From positions 1 to 36,081 of the forward strand of contig JAPORT010000093.1 in assembly GCA_026710085.1 (NCBI GenBank): DNA of 36,081 nt. Reading direction: 5' to 3'. The notes below the pieces were generated by a model, which saw only the letters and a list, made by a program, of their open reading frames with translations, had not been told where the DNA came from and searched no databases. The translations under genes were made by a program, and so were the position numbers. The stretch comes from Flavobacteriaceae bacterium (GTDB lineage: Bacteria; Bacteroidota; Bacteroidia; Flavobacteriales; Flavobacteriaceae). This document shows, piece by piece, positions 33,661 through 36,081 of this stretch (within the stretch, counting starts at the first letter, position 1; every line of letters begins with the position of its first letter).

Positions 33661-36081
33661 TTACTGAGTAGCCTCTTGATTGATCAAACGCAGGGCATCA
33701 TTAAATGTGGAGAGTTGAGATTTATAGGCTTCCCAAGAACTAGCTAAAATAAAAGCCTCTTTCCATGGAGTCTTGGTTAGATTCGAAGCATCAGCACACC
33801 AACATTTTAATCGATTTCTTTTAATATCGGTGTTTTCATCCACATAATAATCTCCTTTGGTTTCGACAACATAGATTTCTCCTGACTTTAATTGGATCAC
33901 AAAATCTGGATAATAATCGACTATGTTACCATCATAATCAACATATTCCAATTTAAAATTCAGCTTTTTAAAACACTTCGTAAAGGAGAGGACATCTGGG
34001 GCCTTATCCAGAAATGCAGCAAAGTCCATTTCAAAATGAGAATCCCCCACAACGTAATTAAACACGCATTTGGTTGGTTTGTGTTTTTTAGAATGATTTA
34101 CCGTGAAATCTTTTCTTTTAGAAAGAATAATGGAGTGGTTAATTTGAGAAGACTGCACTCTTTTAGCCGTAAGTTCAACGATGGCTTTTCTAAAAGCATT
34201 CAATAAGTCAGTAATTATTCCCGGTCTTAAAACATTTCTGATAATGACATATTCGTCAAGTTTTACGGTATGGCCAAATAGTTTTGTAGAAGCAAAATGC
34301 TTCAGTTTTTCATACAAATGAACTTTTTCTCCAAAAAGACGCAAACGAGTTGAAATTTCACGAGTCAAATAATCTAAAATATGGTGTGCGTCGATTTCAA
34401 AATCTTTTGGCAGTTTTGAATAATGAGAATGAGTTTCTTCAATAAAATTCTTAAAGCATATTTCAATGGCTTTGTTATCCTCAAAACTGATGATCTCTCT
34501 TGGCTTCATCTTAATAGAATCTAATTCGAGATATTTGATGCTTTGATGTGAAAACTGAATACGGCCATTTAGTATGGGAATGTGAATATCTAAATCGGAA
34601 ATATTTTTCAACGGATTGTCATGATCCACTTTTATATTCAAAGGTTCCGGCTTAGGCCTAATCCCCATCCCAACTTCATTTAATATGACGCCATCATGCT
34701 TGATTTGGTTGACAAAATCCATGAAATGAGATGTCCCGATGACGGATAGTTTTTCGGTGATAGAAGGGTCTCCAAAATACATTCGACGAAGCCCTCTACC
34801 CAAAGTTTGTTCTGGTAGTATTTTGGAGTGACTGGTATAAGCCCTTAATCCAACAATGGTCGTTACATTTTTAACATCCCATCCTTCTTTCAACATGAGA
34901 ACGGAAATAATGACGGTGTATTGATTTGAATTCTTGTCAATCTCATTGGCTATCTTTCTCAGTTCTTTTAATTCCGTTTCTTTTTTTGATGTTGATGATT
35001 CGTAGATGTTACCGTCTTTTTTGGTATGAATGATAAAAACCTTTCCTATTAAATCCTTGTATCGTAACTCAAGGTAATTCTTCACTTTTTTACAGTTTTT
35101 GGTTTCATCAACCATCACAAACAAAACCGCTTTTTTATTCTTTTCTTGATGAAACTGAAAAGCTTTTTGCCATTCAACGACTCCCAGCTTTAGAAAGCTT
35201 GCATGATCTTCAGCAAAATCCCCCGTATTTTCTGTGTTTAATACCGCTCGGGATTCTTCATCGGGAATCACGGGTGCTTTGACAACACCTTGAGCAATGG
35301 CTTCGACTAGGGGATAGTCTGAAATCACATGAGGAAACACGCTCCCATTTGGTTTTTTGGGTGTTGCCGTAACATCTATTTGTAGTGACAAGCGTTTCCC
35401 TTTTTGCAATAGACGATTGTTTATGTCTTGGATGGAGGAAAACCATGAGAGCTTCGAATCATGAATATGATGGGCCTCATCATTGAGAACCACTAAATCA
35501 TCAATCCCTCGAACCAATTCACTCAAAGTATACTTGGAATCAATCGTTTTTGAAACAGGTTTGGGACCAATAAAGTAATCCATGACATGATCATCATCAA
35601 AAGAAGGTTCTGAATCTGTTTTTTCATAAACTCTATGGATGTTTGATAAGAAAATATTACCATCAAGACTTTTGGGTTTGAGATCATCTTGAATGTGGAG
35701 AGTCATTCGAAAATCAGTTTTCCAATGTTTCCCATAAAAGCCATCTTTTGGAATCAGTGGGTCTTGAGAGAATATCTTTAATCCCTCAAAATCACTTCTT
35801 ATTCTATCCAAGACAATGATATTGGGCGTTATCAGTAAAAAATTAGTCGATAGTTCCGAATCAGTTTCATATTTTTTATGAAAATAGCACCAGGTCATCA
35901 ATAGAGAAAGCACTTTGGTTTTCCCAGTTCCCGTAGCTTGTTTGCAGACCAGTCTTAACCAATTTTCCTTGAAGTGGTTGGGACTAAGAGATTTTGTATG
36001 ATCAAAATAAAGCAGATCAAGAGGCTCTCGAAACTTTTTAATTTCATAGATATAGACAATAGATTCAACGGACTCTCTTTG
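33661..36081 (-). CDS. Type III restriction enzyme helicase-nuclease subunit (Res), 5' end off the window
   Basis: The frame is open to the right edge, giving at least 806 residues without the true start. An internal ATG at 35913 is not the start, because the Walker A motif ATGTGKTKV lies upstream of it, near 35925-35955. Further SF2 motifs are LNDEAHHIHD (DEAH type), VTATPKKPNG, LKEGWDVKNVTTIVGLR, and GRGLRRMYF. Near the C-terminus is a PD-(D/E)xK nuclease: YYPDFVIQLKSGEIYVVETKG. In type III systems Res translocates along DNA and cuts when two unmethylated sites meet head-to-head, together with the Mod methyltransferase. No intact mod gene is in the window and it may lie beyond the right edge. 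Related helicase-nucleases also occur alone. No lesion is seen. Confidence 0.88.
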   Translation of the reverse strand, partial: QRESVESIVYIYEIKKFREPLDLLYFDHTKSLSPNHFKENWLRLVCKQATGTGKTKVLSLLMTWCYFHKKYETDSELSTNFLLITPNIIVLDRIRSDFEGLKIFSQDPLIPKDGFYGKHWKTDFRMTLHIQDDLKPKSLDGNIFLSNIHRVYEKTDSEPSFDDDHVMDYFIGPKPVSKTIDSKYTLSELVRGIDDLVVLNDEAHHIHDSKLSWFSSIQDINNRLLQKGKRLSLQIDVTATPKKPNGSVFPHVISDYPLVEAIAQGVVKAPVIPDEESRAVLNTENTGDFAEDHASFLKLGVVEWQKAFQFHQEKNKKAVLFVMVDETKNCKKVKNYLELRYKDLIGKVFIIHTKKDGNIYESSTSKKETELKELRKIANEIDKNSNQYTVIISVLMLKEGWDVKNVTTIVGLRAYTSHSKILPEQTLGRGLRRMYFGDPSITEKLSVIGTSHFMDFVNQIKHDGVILNEVGMGIRPKPEPLNIKVDHDNPLKNISDLDIHIPILNGRIQFSHQSIKYLELDSIKMKPREIISFEDNKAIEICFKNFIEETHSHYSKLPKDFEIDAHHILDYLTREISTRLRLFGEKVHLYEKLKHFASTKLFGHTVKLDEYVIIRNVLRPGIITDLLNAFRKAIVELTAKRVQSSQINHSIILSKRKDFTVNHSKKHKPTKCVFNYVVGDSHFEMDFAAFLDKAPDVLSFTKCFKKLNFKLEYVDYDGNIVDYYPDFVIQLKSGEIYVVETKGDYYVDENTDIKRNRLKCWCADASNLTKTPWKEAFILASSWEAYKSQLSTFNDALRLINQEATQ

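Noticed and set aside
35914-36081. Taking ATG 35913 as the start of the restriction helicase
   Set aside because: The Walker A motif lies upstream of it in the same open frame, so the gene begins beyond the right edge.
1-36081. CRISPR array, insertion sequence or rRNA
   Set aside because: No spaced identical repeats of CRISPR type, no transposase motif and no rRNA sequence were recognised. The only tandem repeats are within the lipoprotein gene.

Overview
The window is an AT-rich piece of a bacterial chromosome from a member of the Bacteroidota. The evidence is gene content and order rather than any one marker: a DnaQ-DnaE fused replicative polymerase, a DUF4837 lipoprotein, and the chain miaB - sigma-54 activator - lptE - small helical protein - secG - groES - groEL. 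I cannot place it below phylum. Several decayed genes stand among intact housekeeping genes.

Layout. 1-2314 is accessory and mostly decayed DNA: a frameshifted gene (1-636), a second broken piece (637-884), two intact unknown genes overlapping by 4 bp (931-1718), and a third wreck (about 1803-2314) running up to mnmG. 2315-8889 holds mnmG, a methyltransferase gene whose first codons form a parS-like ParB site (4194-4209), holB on the opposite strand, a phosphoglycerate kinase with an unusual N-terminal extension of about 120 residues, and a DUF4837 lipoprotein. 8987-14056 is a minus-strand series dnaE-trxA-tatA. 14598-16058 is a surface lipoprotein with a 36-bp minisatellite followed by DUF285 repeats. 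16407-22738 holds mfd, a convergent ACT-like regulator overlapping its tail by 44 bp, and metG.

22748-26109 is a worn restriction-modification zone: an HsdR_N-like nuclease broken by one base, an intact two-CBS protein, and a methyltransferase-HNH fusion with at least four lesions. It ends 268 bp from a tRNA-Gln gene, which is followed by mgsA. 27218-33489 is the minus-strand envelope/chaperone series miaB to groEL, closed by a good terminator. 33661-36081 is the greater part of a type III restriction helicase-nuclease (Res) that runs off the right edge, with its own terminator.

How the genes work together. dnaE and holB serve replication, mfd serves transcription-coupled repair, mnmG, miaB, metG and tRNA-Gln serve translation, pgk and mgsA serve central carbon flux, tatA, secG and lptE serve export and the outer membrane, and groESL serves folding. 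The parS-like site would seat ParB for chromosome segregation. I found no CRISPR array, rRNA, complete insertion sequence or clear novel defence operon. The most unusual things seen are the parS-coding overlap, the extended Pgk, the repeat lipoprotein and the uncharacterised gene pair at 931-1718.
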